A stretch of DNA of 64,000 nt from assembly GCF_045866565.1 (NCBI RefSeq), contig NZ_BAAFZV010000002.1, positions 1,178,001-1,242,000 of the forward strand, in the 5' to 3' direction. This document shows, piece by piece, positions 9,452-17,826 of the stretch. Source of the stretch: Cognatilysobacter claricitrinus. GTDB taxonomy: Bacteria; Pseudomonadota; Gammaproteobacteria; Xanthomonadales; Xanthomonadaceae. The notes beneath the pieces were generated by a model. It was not told the origin of the DNA and did no database searches. It was given only the letters and a program-made list of their open reading frames with translations. Each line of letters starts with the position of its first letter. The first letter of the stretch is position 1. The position numbers and the translations under genes are program-made.

Positions 9452-9480
9452 AAAAAGGCCGGCGATTGCCGGCCTTTTTT
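9452..9480. terminator. Bidirectional intrinsic terminator after the aminotransferase gene
   Basis: A-tract, GGCCGGC stem, GATT loop, GCCGGCC and six T residues. It ends the aminotransferase transcript and, read on the other strand, the MAPEG operon whose stop is at 9494. Confidence 0.9.
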
Positions 9481-9493
9481 GTGCCCGCACGGA

Positions 9494-9895
9494 TCAATGC
9501 ACGAACAGCACCATCGCGGCGCGGACGACGGCCAGCAACGACGACGTCGTGATCACCGACCACGTCAGGAACGTGCCCCAGAATCGTCCGAACGAATAGC
9601 CGGATGACCGCGACAACCCCAGCGCATGCAACGAGCGTGCGACGAACAGCACGCCGCCGAGCACGGCCACCCACATGCGGTCGAGCCCACCCAGTTCCAG
9701 CAACGCGAGCAGTACCAACGCGAACGGCACGTTCTCGATGAAGTTGGCATGCACGCGGATGCGCTGCAGAAGCTGCGGATCGCCACCGTCGCCCAGCCCG
9801 ATCTTCCGGCCGCGACGCAGCGCCACGATCGGCCACAGCAACGACATCAGCAGCAGGCCGTGCAGACCGGCGACCAGCAGGGTAACGACGGGCAT
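9494..9895 (-). CDS. MAPEG family membrane protein
   Basis: A 133-aa integral membrane protein with four predicted TM helices and the MAPEG-type motif HANFIENVPFALVLLALLE after the first helix. MAPEG proteins include glutathione-dependent transferases and peroxidases; bacterial members are mostly uncharacterised. The ATG at 9895 shares one base with the upstream stop (TGATG), so translation is probably coupled. It is the last gene of a three-gene operon. Confidence 0.85.
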   Translation of the reverse strand: MPVVTLLVAGLHGLLLMSLLWPIVALRRGRKIGLGDGGDPQLLQRIRVHANFIENVPFALVLLALLELGGLDRMWVAVLGGVLFVARSLHALGLSRSSGYSFGRFWGTFLTWSVITTSSLLAVVRAAMVLFVH

Positions 9896-10611
9896 CAGGA
9901 CTTGCCTCCGGTAATCGCGCGGGTAAGAAACCACAGGCCGACCAGCGCGGCCGCGGCGATCGCGATCAGCCACGGACGAAGCTTCATCGCCGGCGTGCGC
10001 GTGGCCGCCGCGATGTCGACCGCCGGCCGCACGACTGCAGGCGCGGCCGCGGCCTTGGCGCTCAACTGCCAGGCGCCATCGCGCAGCGCCACTTTGCCGG
10101 CGAGTGGCGGAAGTACGAATTCGTGCCAGGTGATGCGCACGTCCCCGATCGCGGGGGCCAGCGGATTGAAGCTGCTCGCGAGCCCGTCGCCCTCTGGCTG
10201 GAAGCTGGCGCCGAGATCGGCCGGAAGCCGCGAGAAGTTCGGCCGCGCCGACTGCCACTGGCCCAACAGGCGCACGACGTCGATCGGCAGCGGCCGGCCG
10301 TCGAGAGACACCGCATCGACCCACCATTGCCGGTTGCGGATCGGAAGCCGCGCGGGATTCCGATGCGCCGTGTCGAAATCGTCGGATTCGATCGGCGCCG
10401 CGTTCCAGACAGTGGCGTAGCGGCCGTCGTCATCTCGGCGCCACTGGTACATCTCGACGCGCCGCTCGAGGCCGAACTGCTTGGAGCCGACGTGGAAGTC
10501 GGGATCCTCCAGCGCGTTCGACGGCACGGGGTCGTTCTCCGGCACCGCTTCGGCATGCGCGAGCCCCGCGGCGAGCAGCGCCGCCAACGCGAACGTCGCA
10601 CCGACCTTCAT
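9895..10611 (-). CDS. TMEM43-like membrane-anchored protein
   Basis: 238 aa. A cleavable-looking signal peptide (residues 1-20, ending AHA) is followed by a soluble region with ERRVEMYQWRRDDDGRY and WNAAPIESDDF, which resemble the TMEM43/LUMA family. It ends in a single TM helix (LRPWLIAIAAAALVGLWFL) and a short basic tail. Eukaryotic TMEM43 has about 400 aa and several TM helices, so this is a shorter version facing the periplasm. It starts with a 4-nt ATGA overlap of the MBL gene and abuts the MAPEG gene. Function unknown; the family call comes from recalled motifs and is moderate. Confidence 0.6.
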   Translation of the reverse strand: MKVGATFALAALLAAGLAHAEAVPENDPVPSNALEDPDFHVGSKQFGLERRVEMYQWRRDDDGRYATVWNAAPIESDDFDTAHRNPARLPIRNRQWWVDAVSLDGRPLPIDVVRLLGQWQSARPNFSRLPADLGASFQPEGDGLASSFNPLAPAIGDVRITWHEFVLPPLAGKVALRDGAWQLSAKAAAAPAVVRPAVDIAAATRTPAMKLRPWLIAIAAAALVGLWFLTRAITGGKS

Positions 10612-11498
10612 GCGGCGAGCGGTCGCGCCAGCAGCGCGGGAACCTCGTTGGTGGTGCTGAAGCGCCCGTCCGCCGACTTCACCACGCGCGCAAGCGCGCA
10701 CGCCGGATCGTGCGTGAAGTACAGATGGACGTCGCGCACCAGCATGTCCTCGAGGAACGCCTTCTTCTCGTCGATCAGCAGCTCGGCGTTGCGGTCGTAG
10801 CCCATGGTGATCGGCACATGCACCCACGGACGCCCCGGAATCAGGTCGGCGCAGAACACCACGCCGCCATGCGCTTGGCCATTCGCGGCGGGCGCGCCGA
10901 CGATTTCGGCGAGCATCAGGCCCGGCGTGTGGCCGTCGCTGAAATGAAACCGCACCGCGTTGCCGAGCGTGTGCGAATACTCGCTGTCGACGAGTTCGAG
11001 ACGGCCGGTCCCCTTCAGAAGACCGGGCAGCGCGGGAATGAAGCTGGCGCGATCGCGATCGTGCGGATCCAGCGCGCGTTCGAAATGACGACGGCCGACC
11101 ACGTATGTCGCGTCAGGAAACACCAGCGTCGGTTCGGCGCCGTCCTGCCACGCCGACAGCAGGCCGCCCGCGTGGTCGAAATGCAGGTGCGAGAGAAGGA
11201 CGACATCGACGTCTTCGGGACGGAACCCGGCATCTTCAAGCGACTCGAGCAACACGTGGCGGTCCTCGACCACGCCGTAGCGCTCGCGCAGCCTGGGCTC
11301 GAAGAACGCGCCGATGCCGGCTTCGAACAGCACGGTCTTGCCCGCCAATGGCGTGGCCAGGAGCGCGCGGCAGGCCAGGTCGATGCGCCCCTGGTCGTCC
11401 GGCGCCGCCCACCGCGACCACAACGCGCGCGGCGCATTGCCGAACATGGCGCCGCCGTCGAGCTTCTGGGTATTGCCGTCGATGGACCAGAGCTTCAT
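10608..11498 (-). CDS. MBL-fold metallo-hydrolase
   Basis: 296-aa metallo-beta-lactamase-fold hydrolase. Seen: LLSHLHFDHAGG (the HxHxDH di-metal motif) near residue 108, the downstream HTPG His ligand near residue 200, CADLIPG with the bridging Asp, and a late His in YFTHDPA. No signal peptide, so it is cytoplasmic. It resembles quorum-quenching lactonase-like and related enzymes, but the substrate cannot be set. It is the first gene of the MBL/TMEM43-like/MAPEG operon, overlapping the next gene by 4 nt. ATG 11498 opens MKLWSIDGNTQKLDGG, a common start for this subfamily. Confidence 0.88.
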   Translation of the reverse strand: MKLWSIDGNTQKLDGGAMFGNAPRALWSRWAAPDDQGRIDLACRALLATPLAGKTVLFEAGIGAFFEPRLRERYGVVEDRHVLLESLEDAGFRPEDVDVVLLSHLHFDHAGGLLSAWQDGAEPTLVFPDATYVVGRRHFERALDPHDRDRASFIPALPGLLKGTGRLELVDSEYSHTLGNAVRFHFSDGHTPGLMLAEIVGAPAANGQAHGGVVFCADLIPGRPWVHVPITMGYDRNAELLIDEKKAFLEDMLVRDVHLYFTHDPACALARVVKSADGRFSTTNEVPALLARPLAA

Positions 11499-11912
11499 GG
11501 CAATCTCCGCATCACCCCTAAAGGCTATCAGGTGCGCCGTTGAGTACGCCGCAGCCGATGCTGCTCGAACGTCACGGCCGGTGAATTCAACAGCGTTCGA
11601 TGACCGGAGGGCGAGCGTTCCCGGGCTCAATCCACAGGTGCCGTCCTCCGGCCCGCCCGCGCCCGCGTTCGACCTGCGCGGTCCGCGCCAAGTGCGATTC
11701 CGCGCAAACGATCGCTGCGCATCTGGCGACACCCGACGGCCGGCGTCGCGCAACGACAAAAGCGGTCCAAACCTGACAACCATCGGCAGTCCCGGGGCCG
11801 GCGCGCGCGTGACACCTGTCCCATAACACGAAAATCGCGATCTGCGACCTCGACGTCCGCCTAGATTGTGGTCGTCGAATCGCTTGTTGCCGTCTCGCGC
11901 GAGGGACAACGC
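11499..11912. other. Divergent intergenic region, 414 bp, no gene seen
   Basis: Lies between the MBL gene (minus) and the pilin gene (plus). Short reading frames exist on both strands but none has a ribosome site or family motif. It must hold both promoters. Apart from a weak sigma-54-like site at 11869-11884, nothing recognisable is present. Confidence 0.5.
11869..11884 (+). promoter_or_regulatory. Possible sigma-54 (-24/-12) promoter of the pilin gene
   Basis: TGG, ten bases, then GCT: the invariant GG and GC dinucleotides have the exact sigma-54 spacing. The remaining positions match poorly. The predicted transcription start near 11895 leaves an 18-nt leader holding the GAGGGA ribosome site. 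Pilin genes of Pseudomonas and Xanthomonas are often RpoN-dependent. This is inference; GG-N10-GC also occurs by chance. Confidence 0.3.
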
Positions 11913-12269
11913 ATGAAAAACCAGCAGGGCTTTACCCTCATCGAGCTGATGATCGTCGTCGCGATCATCGCCATCCTGGCCGCAATTGCACTACCGCAAT
12001 ATCGGAACTACACCCAGCGGACCGCAAACGGCGCTTGTCTCGCCGAAGCAAAGGCCTGGATGAATAGCGCGGTGGCGGACGCCGCCGATAGCCGTACCGC
12101 GTCGGCATTCGTCGCCAAGGCGTGCAGCGCTACCGGGACGATTACAGTCAGTCCGAACGACTACGAGAACAACGTCGTCAAGATCTTCACTCCCAAGACG
12201 AAGGGCACGCCCAGCCTCGTCGAGAACACGAGCTGCGCCTCCGGCAGCAACAGCTGCCACCTCAACTGA
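11913..12269 (+). CDS. Type IV pilin (PilA/PilE-like), short
   Basis: 118-aa prepilin. The leader MKNQQG ends at a PilD cleavage site, followed by FTLIELMIVVAIIAILAAIA, the classic N-methylated helix with Glu5. The body is short and ends with two Cys (TSCASGSNSC) that could form the D-loop disulfide of pilins. GAGGGA lies 7 nt before the ATG. It is monocistronic and far from the minor pilin operon at 47-54 kb. It could be the major pilin or a minor paralog; no pilBCD genes are nearby to decide. Confidence 0.85.
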   Translation: MKNQQGFTLIELMIVVAIIAILAAIALPQYRNYTQRTANGACLAEAKAWMNSAVADAADSRTASAFVAKACSATGTITVSPNDYENNVVKIFTPKTKGTPSLVENTSCASGSNSCHLN

Positions 12270-12431
12270 GCGAGCGCTAGCAGCAACCCTGGACTCCGGA
12301 TCGCGAGACGTCGTCGCCGGCGCGGCCGCCGATCATTCCGTTTCGCCCATCCGCCAGCGTTACGCCGCACCGTCCCTGAAAGCCTCTCGGCGTTGCGCTG
12401 GATGCGACAAGCAACCCCCGCTCAGAACGAC

Positions 12432-12467
12432 AAAGCCCCGCAAAGGCTGAAGCCTTTGCGGGGCTTT
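12432..12467 (-). terminator. Terminator downstream of tRNA-Phe
   Basis: A perfect 16-bp stem (AAAGCCCCGCAAAGGC and its complement) around a 4-nt loop. It starts 11 nt beyond the CCA end of tRNA-Phe on the minus strand. The tail is only mildly T-rich, but the stem is very stable. Confidence 0.8.
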
Positions 12468-12477
12468 AAGTTGTTCG

Positions 12478-12553
12478 TGGTGGCCGGGGAGGGAATCGAA
12501 CCCCCGACACGGGGATTTTCAATCCCCTGCTCTACCAACTGAGCTACCCGGCC
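12478..12553 (-). tRNA. tRNA-Phe(GAA)
   Basis: 76 nt including an encoded CCA. The acceptor stem GGCCGGG pairs with CCCGGCC. The anticodon stem GGGGA/TCCCC encloses TTGAAAA, giving anticodon GAA. The T arm GTTCGATTC is present. Transcribed leftward into the hairpin at 12432-12467. Confidence 0.97.
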
Positions 12554-12703
12554 ACGACCACGGCCGGGCCGTGGGAGGCGGAATGTTACGGACGCGTGGA
12601 GTGATTGGCAAGCCGGATCAACGCTTAACGGCCCGCCCGCCGCGTTGCATGCGGTCGTTCGCGCGGGCGCATCATCACGTCATCGCCCCGAGTGAGCACG
12701 GCC

Positions 12704-13111
12704 ATGCGACGACTTCTGCTGATGGGACTTCTCGCCATGTCGGTCACCGCCTGCGCAAGCGGCCGCGACACGAAGACGGCCTCGAAGCTCGAGCTTTATC
12801 GTGAACACGCCGGTGCGCCGGTCGACAGCTTTCCGTACCTGGCGCCGATGAAACAGTGGACGCCGCTCGGACGCGATGCGCTCGCGATCTGGACGTCGCC
12901 CACGCGCGCCTGGCTGCTGGATGTGTCGGACTGCTCGGAACTCGAGTGGGCGCAGGCGATCAAGTTGAGTGACAGCATGGGACACGTGACTGCACGCTTC
13001 GACCGCGTGACGCCCATCAGCCGCAACGTCAATGCGATGTCGTGCACGATCGAGCAGATTCGTCCGCTCGATGTCCAGGGGATCCGCAATGCCGAGCGTG
13101 GCGCCCGCTGA
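12704..13111 (+). CDS. Small lipoprotein, DUF6491-like
   Basis: 135 aa with a basic start (MRRLL) and a hydrophobic h-region ending in a lipobox, SVTAC, so a lipid-anchored periplasmic protein. The mature part has two further Cys (DCSEL and SCTIEQ) that may pair, and an IWTSPTRAWLLDV segment typical of DUF6491 proteins in Xanthomonadaceae. A GTG at 12692 could add four residues; the ATG at 12704 is preferred because GAG lies 7 nt before it. Role unknown. It is convergent with the subtilase gene. Confidence 0.7.
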   Translation: MRRLLLMGLLAMSVTACASGRDTKTASKLELYREHAGAPVDSFPYLAPMKQWTPLGRDALAIWTSPTRAWLLDVSDCSELEWAQAIKLSDSMGHVTARFDRVTPISRNVNAMSCTIEQIRPLDVQGIRNAERGAR

Positions 13112-13160
13112 TGGACAACGGCGCCGCGGGGCCTGCAATAGCGCCGCGTTCGCAATAAAA

Positions 13161-13187
13161 AACGCCCCGGGCAGAACCCGGGGCGTT
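13161..13187 (-). terminator. Intrinsic terminator of the subtilase gene
   Basis: An 11-bp stem (AACGCCCCGGG/CCCGGGGCGTT) around CAGAA, followed on the minus strand by six U residues. It is 27 nt past the subtilase stop at 13214. Confidence 0.9.
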
Positions 13188-13213
13188 GCGTATCGACGGG
13201 GTACGCGTGGGGC

Positions 13214-15712
13214 TCAGTCTTCCGCGGAACGGTACGCAGTCAGGTAACGGCCGGCGGCGACGGCGAACGCGGCGCGCGTCACCGTCTTGTTCGGATCGAA
13301 GTAGGCCTTGAGCGTCGGCTGCAGGTCGTACGGCCCCTGCTCGACGGCGAAGCGTGCGTTGATCAGGCCAAGGTCGAGCGCCTGCTGCACGTAACCGCGA
13401 AGGGCTGCCGGGATCGACGCTGCGTCCGCCACGGGAACCCGCTTGCCGTCGTAGAACGCGGTGAGGTCGCCGCTGAACGACTGCGCCTGCGGTTGCAACG
13501 CCATGCTCTGCACGAGCGAGTACGCGAGCGATACACGCGTGACGGCGTCGTTCGAACGGAAGGCGCCGTTGACCGTGCCCATCACGCCATCCTGGTTGTG
13601 CGCGAGGTCGCGCAGCGAACCGCCGCGTGCGATCGCCGCCTCGGCGAACGCGTAGCCCGACGAACCGGTGCCGAGATCGCTGAAGCTCGAGCGTCCGTTG
13701 AACGGCAGCGACTGACCGATGTTCTGGCCCATCGACAGGTACTGCGCGAGTTCGATGCGCTTGAGGTTGGCGTCCGGGCGGAACGTCTTGTCGGCGTAGC
13801 CATCGGCGAGGCGATTTGCGACGGCGAATTCGATCGCCTGGCGCGCCGGATGGTTGGCGATGTCGTCGAGCCCGGTGTAGCCGCCCGAATTGAGGAAGCT
13901 GACCTCGCCGTCGACGTAACCCGGCGCCGCATACCCGTTCGTGGCCTTCGCCGGGTCGAGCGCGACGCCCGACACCGAGCCAATGCCGCGCACGGTCAGC
14001 TTCCACTTGCCGGCCTTGCCGGGCGCACCCGCGGTGATGGTGTCGCTTTCGACAGGCAGCGCGATCGACGATCCGTACTGCACGCCATCCGGATCGATCA
14101 GCACCAGCGCGACGGTGTTGTCGACGGTGGCGCGTGCGCTGACGAACGCGACTTCAGGGCCGACGTCGAACTCCATCGTGTCGACCGTGCCCACCGGCGC
14201 GAAGAACAGCGAGAACGGCTTCGGATCCGCGCCCTTCGCCAGCACCGCGTTCGAGTTGAACGTACGCAGCGAGTTGACGGTCGCGCCGTAGCCGGTGCGG
14301 ACGTTGGTGGCTTCGGCGACCGCGGCGTACGCGTTGATGTGGCCTGCGCCGGCTTCCCACGAGAGGCGGCCGGTCATGTTCGTCGCGGTCCGCTTGATGA
14401 TGTCCTTGACCTGCGCGGGCGTGAGGTTCGGGTTCGCTTCGAGCATCAACGCGACGATGCCGGCGACGTGCGGCGTCGCCATCGAGGTGCCGCTCATGTG
14501 GGTGTAGAACGGCAGGTACTGCGGATCCAGCGTCTCCTGGTCGTGCTGCGCTTCCAGCGGCGGCAACGCACCGGCAAGGTCGCGGTCGGAAATGATGTCG
14601 ACGCCCGGCGCGACGATGGTCGGCTCGTTGACGTAGGTCCACGACTTGCCGTCGGGCATGGTGAACGTGCCGGTTTCACCGCGCTTGCCGCGCGACGAGA
14701 AGCCGGTCAGCACGCCATCCTTCTCGCTCGCGCCGACCGAGATCACCCATGGCGCCTGCGCATACGGGTTGTGCGTGTCTTCGCCCGGGCCGTCGTTGCC
14801 TGCGGCGAACACGCTGACGATGCCGCGCTTGTAGAGCTCGTACGTCGCGACGCTGACCGGATCGGTCGGATCGAACGTGCCGCTGCTGCCCCACGAGTTG
14901 CTGACGACGCGAATGGTGTCGCGATAGCTGAACTGGTTGGTCGCCGCGTAGTCGAGGCCGCCGACCGCGTCGAGGATGAAGAGCACCGCACCCGAGCCAT
15001 AGCCGACAAGCGACGCGCCCGGCGCGACGCCGCGATACAGGCCGTTCGAACGCGCGCCGGTGCCGCCGGTGATGCCGGCGCAATGCGTACCGTGGCCGGA
15101 GCCGATGTCCGCGTTGGGCACGTTCTCGGCGTACGTCATCGGCACGATGCCCGGGGCGACGTCGGACGCGAGCGAGCCAAGTACGTTCTGGGCGGCGAGC
15201 ACGTTCTGCACCACGTGCGTGCCGAGCTTGAGGTCGTCGTGCGTGGCGTCGATGCCGGAGTCGTTGATCATCACGCCGACGCCCTTGCCGCTGAAGGGAA
15301 TGGCGCGACTGAAGTCACCGGGGTTGGAGATCGCGCGCGCAGCGCCGGAGATCTGGTTCGCCTCGACGTCGAAATAGCGCAGCGGCGCGTTGTAGACGAT
15401 CGAGACGATGTCGCCTTCCTTGGCCAGCGCGCGGATCTCGGCCGGCGTGGCGATGACGCCGGCGATCGGCAGGGTGCGCATCGTGCGGCCCTTCTCGATG
15501 CCGAGCGCCTGCAGCTCCGCGAGCTGCGTGGCGTTGACGGGGCCGGACTGGCGGTACGTGACCACGACGCCGATCTGGTCGGTGGGCGCGGCGGCGGCCA
15601 GCTTCTGCACGAGCTGGTTGTCGAGGTGCGCATCGGCGAGCGCGACGCCACTGGCGAGCAGGCCGAACGCGAGGGCGGAAACGCGGAGGGAGAGGGAGCG
15701 CGGAGCAGGCAT
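13214..15712 (-). CDS. Secreted S8 subtilisin-like protease with three C-terminal SLH-type repeats
   Basis: 832 aa. Signal peptide 1-26 (ends VALADA). Residues about 45-115 look like an inhibitor_I9-type prodomain. Catalytic domain about 145-465: Asp151 in INDSGID, His207 in GHGTHCAG, oxyanion Asn306 in AAGNDG, Ser410 in SGTSMATPH. A beta-rich domain (about 490-590) follows. Then come three SLH-like repeats, about 616-660 (ANRLADGYADKTFRPDANLK), 677-735 and 768-822 (FDPNKTVTRAAFAVAAGRYL). The enzyme is thus exported and probably cell-surface attached. SLH modules normally bind secondary cell-wall polymers or peptidoglycan and are uncommon in proteobacterial proteases. It is divergent from the DUF6689-type gene. 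Confidence 0.93.
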   Translation of the reverse strand: MPAPRSLSLRVSALAFGLLASGVALADAHLDNQLVQKLAAAAPTDQIGVVVTYRQSGPVNATQLAELQALGIEKGRTMRTLPIAGVIATPAEIRALAKEGDIVSIVYNAPLRYFDVEANQISGAARAISNPGDFSRAIPFSGKGVGVMINDSGIDATHDDLKLGTHVVQNVLAAQNVLGSLASDVAPGIVPMTYAENVPNADIGSGHGTHCAGITGGTGARSNGLYRGVAPGASLVGYGSGAVLFILDAVGGLDYAATNQFSYRDTIRVVSNSWGSSGTFDPTDPVSVATYELYKRGIVSVFAAGNDGPGEDTHNPYAQAPWVISVGASEKDGVLTGFSSRGKRGETGTFTMPDGKSWTYVNEPTIVAPGVDIISDRDLAGALPPLEAQHDQETLDPQYLPFYTHMSGTSMATPHVAGIVALMLEANPNLTPAQVKDIIKRTATNMTGRLSWEAGAGHINAYAAVAEATNVRTGYGATVNSLRTFNSNAVLAKGADPKPFSLFFAPVGTVDTMEFDVGPEVAFVSARATVDNTVALVLIDPDGVQYGSSIALPVESDTITAGAPGKAGKWKLTVRGIGSVSGVALDPAKATNGYAAPGYVDGEVSFLNSGGYTGLDDIANHPARQAIEFAVANRLADGYADKTFRPDANLKRIELAQYLSMGQNIGQSLPFNGRSSFSDLGTGSSGYAFAEAAIARGGSLRDLAHNQDGVMGTVNGAFRSNDAVTRVSLAYSLVQSMALQPQAQSFSGDLTAFYDGKRVPVADAASIPAALRGYVQQALDLGLINARFAVEQGPYDLQPTLKAYFDPNKTVTRAAFAVAAGRYLTAYRSAED

Positions 15713-15947
15713 CGGGAAACTCCAGGGTCAGGCGACGCTGCAGTTGTCCCACCCGCCGGCGCGCCGTCCCATCCGGCAATGCCTCCACGGCAGGCAGGGG
15801 TAAACACCCACGGAGCGACAGGGGTTTTCCCGCCTCGCACCGCGGCACGCTGGGCGGTATGGTCGACCCGTCCGCGACGACGCCCGCTTCACCTTGCCGG
15901 TCCTAGCGTCGCTGCGATATCGGGGTCAAATACGTTCCGGAGCCGCC

Positions 15948-16775
15948 ATGCCGAGTGGTCTCGTCCGCCTGTTCATCGTCGCGCTGCTTGCGCTGGCCGC
16001 CCCGTTCGCATCCGCGCAGTCGTTGCCGGTGCAGGTGGCCGTACAGGGCAACGTCGCCACCGTGGTCATCGGCGCGCCGACCGCACCGGTCGCGGACATG
16101 ACGCTTACGTTCGACTCACCGCACGCGCTGACCGCTGCCAACCTCGGCATCGTCGCGCAGACCGTGCCGCTCACCGACCCGCAATTGCTGGCGCGGCTGC
16201 CGGGCACGCTGGCGTCGCTGGATTCCGCGTTCCCGGTCATGGTGACCGTCGAACCAGCGACGGGCGGGCTGTCGTTCGACCGCACGGTCAAGGTCGAGAT
16301 CCACACGCACGCCCTGCCCTACACCTACGGCAGCAGCTTCCGCCTGTTCAAGGCGCCGCTCGGCGGTGCATTCCGCGACATCACCACGGAGGTCGCACAG
16401 GGCAGCGTGCGTGCGCGGGGCACGACGGGCGGGTTCTCGCAGTTCCTGATCCTGGCGGACGTGCGCCGTACTGGCGACGTGGTCAACGAAAAACTCGACC
16501 GCCTGCGCACGCGCATCGCCACGCTCCCGGCCAGCGAAGCCGCGCCGCTCGAAACGCAGCGCGCCGCGGCCGTGCAGGCTGTGGCGGATGCCCGTTACGA
16601 CGATGCGCTCGCTGATCTCGACGCACTGGCTGCGCGCGTCGATGCACGCGCCGGCACGTCCATCCCGGATACGTGGCTGGCGGGTGGCGGTGGCGACAAC
16701 ACCGCGGGCGAACTGCTCGCCGGCGTCGCCACGGCGAAGTTCTCGATCGCCTACCTGCGCAACTTCGGGCATTGA
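15948..16775 (+). CDS. Secreted protein of DUF6689 type, function unknown
   Basis: 275 aa with a signal peptide ending FASAQS. The mature part has repeated beta-strand-like segments (VQVAVQGNVATVVIG and later) followed from about residue 180 by a helical region. No enzyme motif is visible. It lies just upstream of the FHA/kinase genes on the same strand, but a hairpin in the 145-bp gap suggests a separate transcript. The DUF name is recalled from related Xanthomonadaceae proteins and is not certain. No ideal ribosome site is seen; GGAG lies 5 nt before ATG 15948. Confidence 0.65.
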   Translation: MPSGLVRLFIVALLALAAPFASAQSLPVQVAVQGNVATVVIGAPTAPVADMTLTFDSPHALTAANLGIVAQTVPLTDPQLLARLPGTLASLDSAFPVMVTVEPATGGLSFDRTVKVEIHTHALPYTYGSSFRLFKAPLGGAFRDITTEVAQGSVRARGTTGGFSQFLILADVRRTGDVVNEKLDRLRTRIATLPASEAAPLETQRAAAVQAVADARYDDALADLDALAARVDARAGTSIPDTWLAGGGGDNTAGELLAGVATAKFSIAYLRNFGH

Positions 16776-16815
16776 GGCATCGCCTGACAGCGCCCCGCGT
16801 CATCGGCGAATCAGA

Positions 16816-16842
16816 AGGAGCCCCCGCCTGTCGGGGGCTTCT
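16816..16842 (+). terminator. Hairpin between the DUF6689-type gene and the FHA gene
   Basis: GCCCCCG and CGGGGGC pair around a 5-nt loop, with TTCTC after. It lies 41 nt past the stop of the secreted-protein gene and 78 nt before the FHA gene. It probably ends the upstream transcript; the U-tract is weak. Confidence 0.55.
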
Positions 16843-16920
16843 CGCGTTCAGGCCCCGCACCGATGCGTACGGTGCGCCGTGTTGCATCTTCCACGCGGGA
16901 ACTGGCCCTAAGATGCGCTG

Positions 16921-17826
16921 ATGCAGGCCCGTCTCATCGCCTACGTTCCCGAAGGCGCCGCAATCGCACGCATCGTCGCGCCGGGCGACCGTCTTCGCAT
17001 CGGTCGCGCGGTCGACGCCGACCTGTTGCTGCAGCACGCATCGGTGTCGCGCCGGCATGCGGAACTCGACCCCGAACCCGATGGCACCTGGCATCTCACC
17101 GATGTCGGCAGCAAGAACGGCAGTTTCGTCGACGGCGCGCGCGTCACCCGCACCGCGCTTGCCCGCGCCTGCTGGCTGCGCTTTGGCGACGTGCACTGCG
17201 AGTTCGCGGTGCTCGACACCAGCGCGGCCGAGGAACAGGTGCGGCGCTGGCAGGAACGCCGCAACGACGCCACCCGGCTGACAGCGCGCATCGAGGCGAT
17301 GGCGCAACCGCGCGATGGCGCGGCGACGACCAGCGCGCTGCTCGAACACAGCCTGCGCGGCGTGCTTGAACTCGCGCAGTGCACCCGCGGCTTCGTGCTC
17401 ATCGCGGGAGGCGGGCGCTATCGCGTGGCGACGTCGATCGCGCTCGACGCCTCGCTCGCCACCGGCCCGGAATTCACCGGCAGCCTCGGCGCGGTCGCGC
17501 AGGCGTTGCGCTCGCGCGCGCCCGTCGTGTCGAACGACATCGGCCACGACGCCTGGCTGTCCGCGCGGGAATCGGTCGTGCGTGGCGGACTGCGCACGCT
17601 GATCGCCCTGCCCCTGCTCGACGGCACGCGCGCGCTCGGCGCGATCTACGCCGACCGTCGCGAAGCGGGTCCGCCGCTGACCACGCTCGATGTCGAGCTG
17701 CTGCAGGCGTTCGCCGAACGCTGCGCGCTGTGGATCGCGGCGCGTGGCGAGGCGCAGGGCGGCGTCGACCCGCCCACGCCCGGCGACTGGGCGAACCTGC
17801 TGGCCGGCCACTCGCCCACGCGATGA
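16921..17826 (+). CDS. FHA and GAF domain signalling protein
   Basis: 301 aa, cytoplasmic. FHA domain about 1-95: LRIGRAVDADLLLQHASVSR then RRHAEL and DVGSKNGSFVDG, with the Arg, Ser and Asn that bind phosphothreonine. A short coiled segment (about 100-140) precedes a GAF domain (about 145-285; LRTLIALPLLDGTRALGAIY near its end). FHA domains read Ser/Thr-kinase phosphorylation, and the next gene encodes such a kinase with a 4-nt ATGA overlap. It is therefore likely the kinase's substrate or adaptor, carrying a second small-molecule or redox input through GAF. ATG 16921 is the only sensible start. Confidence 0.9.
   Translation: MQARLIAYVPEGAAIARIVAPGDRLRIGRAVDADLLLQHASVSRRHAELDPEPDGTWHLTDVGSKNGSFVDGARVTRTALARACWLRFGDVHCEFAVLDTSAAEEQVRRWQERRNDATRLTARIEAMAQPRDGAATTSALLEHSLRGVLELAQCTRGFVLIAGGGRYRVATSIALDASLATGPEFTGSLGAVAQALRSRAPVVSNDIGHDAWLSARESVVRGGLRTLIALPLLDGTRALGAIYADRREAGPPLTTLDVELLQAFAERCALWIAARGEAQGGVDPPTPGDWANLLAGHSPTR

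Noticed and set aside
7710..9836. 708-codon open frame on the minus strand opposite the aminotransferase gene
   Set aside because: It is rich in Arg, His and Ala with no motif, and lies antisense to a clear enzyme gene. Long antisense frames are expected at this GC content.
13493..16615. 1040-codon open frame on the plus strand opposite the subtilase
   Set aside because: No domain or ribosome site; composition is that of a shadow of the subtilase codons, and it runs through the divergent promoter region into the next gene in a wrong frame.
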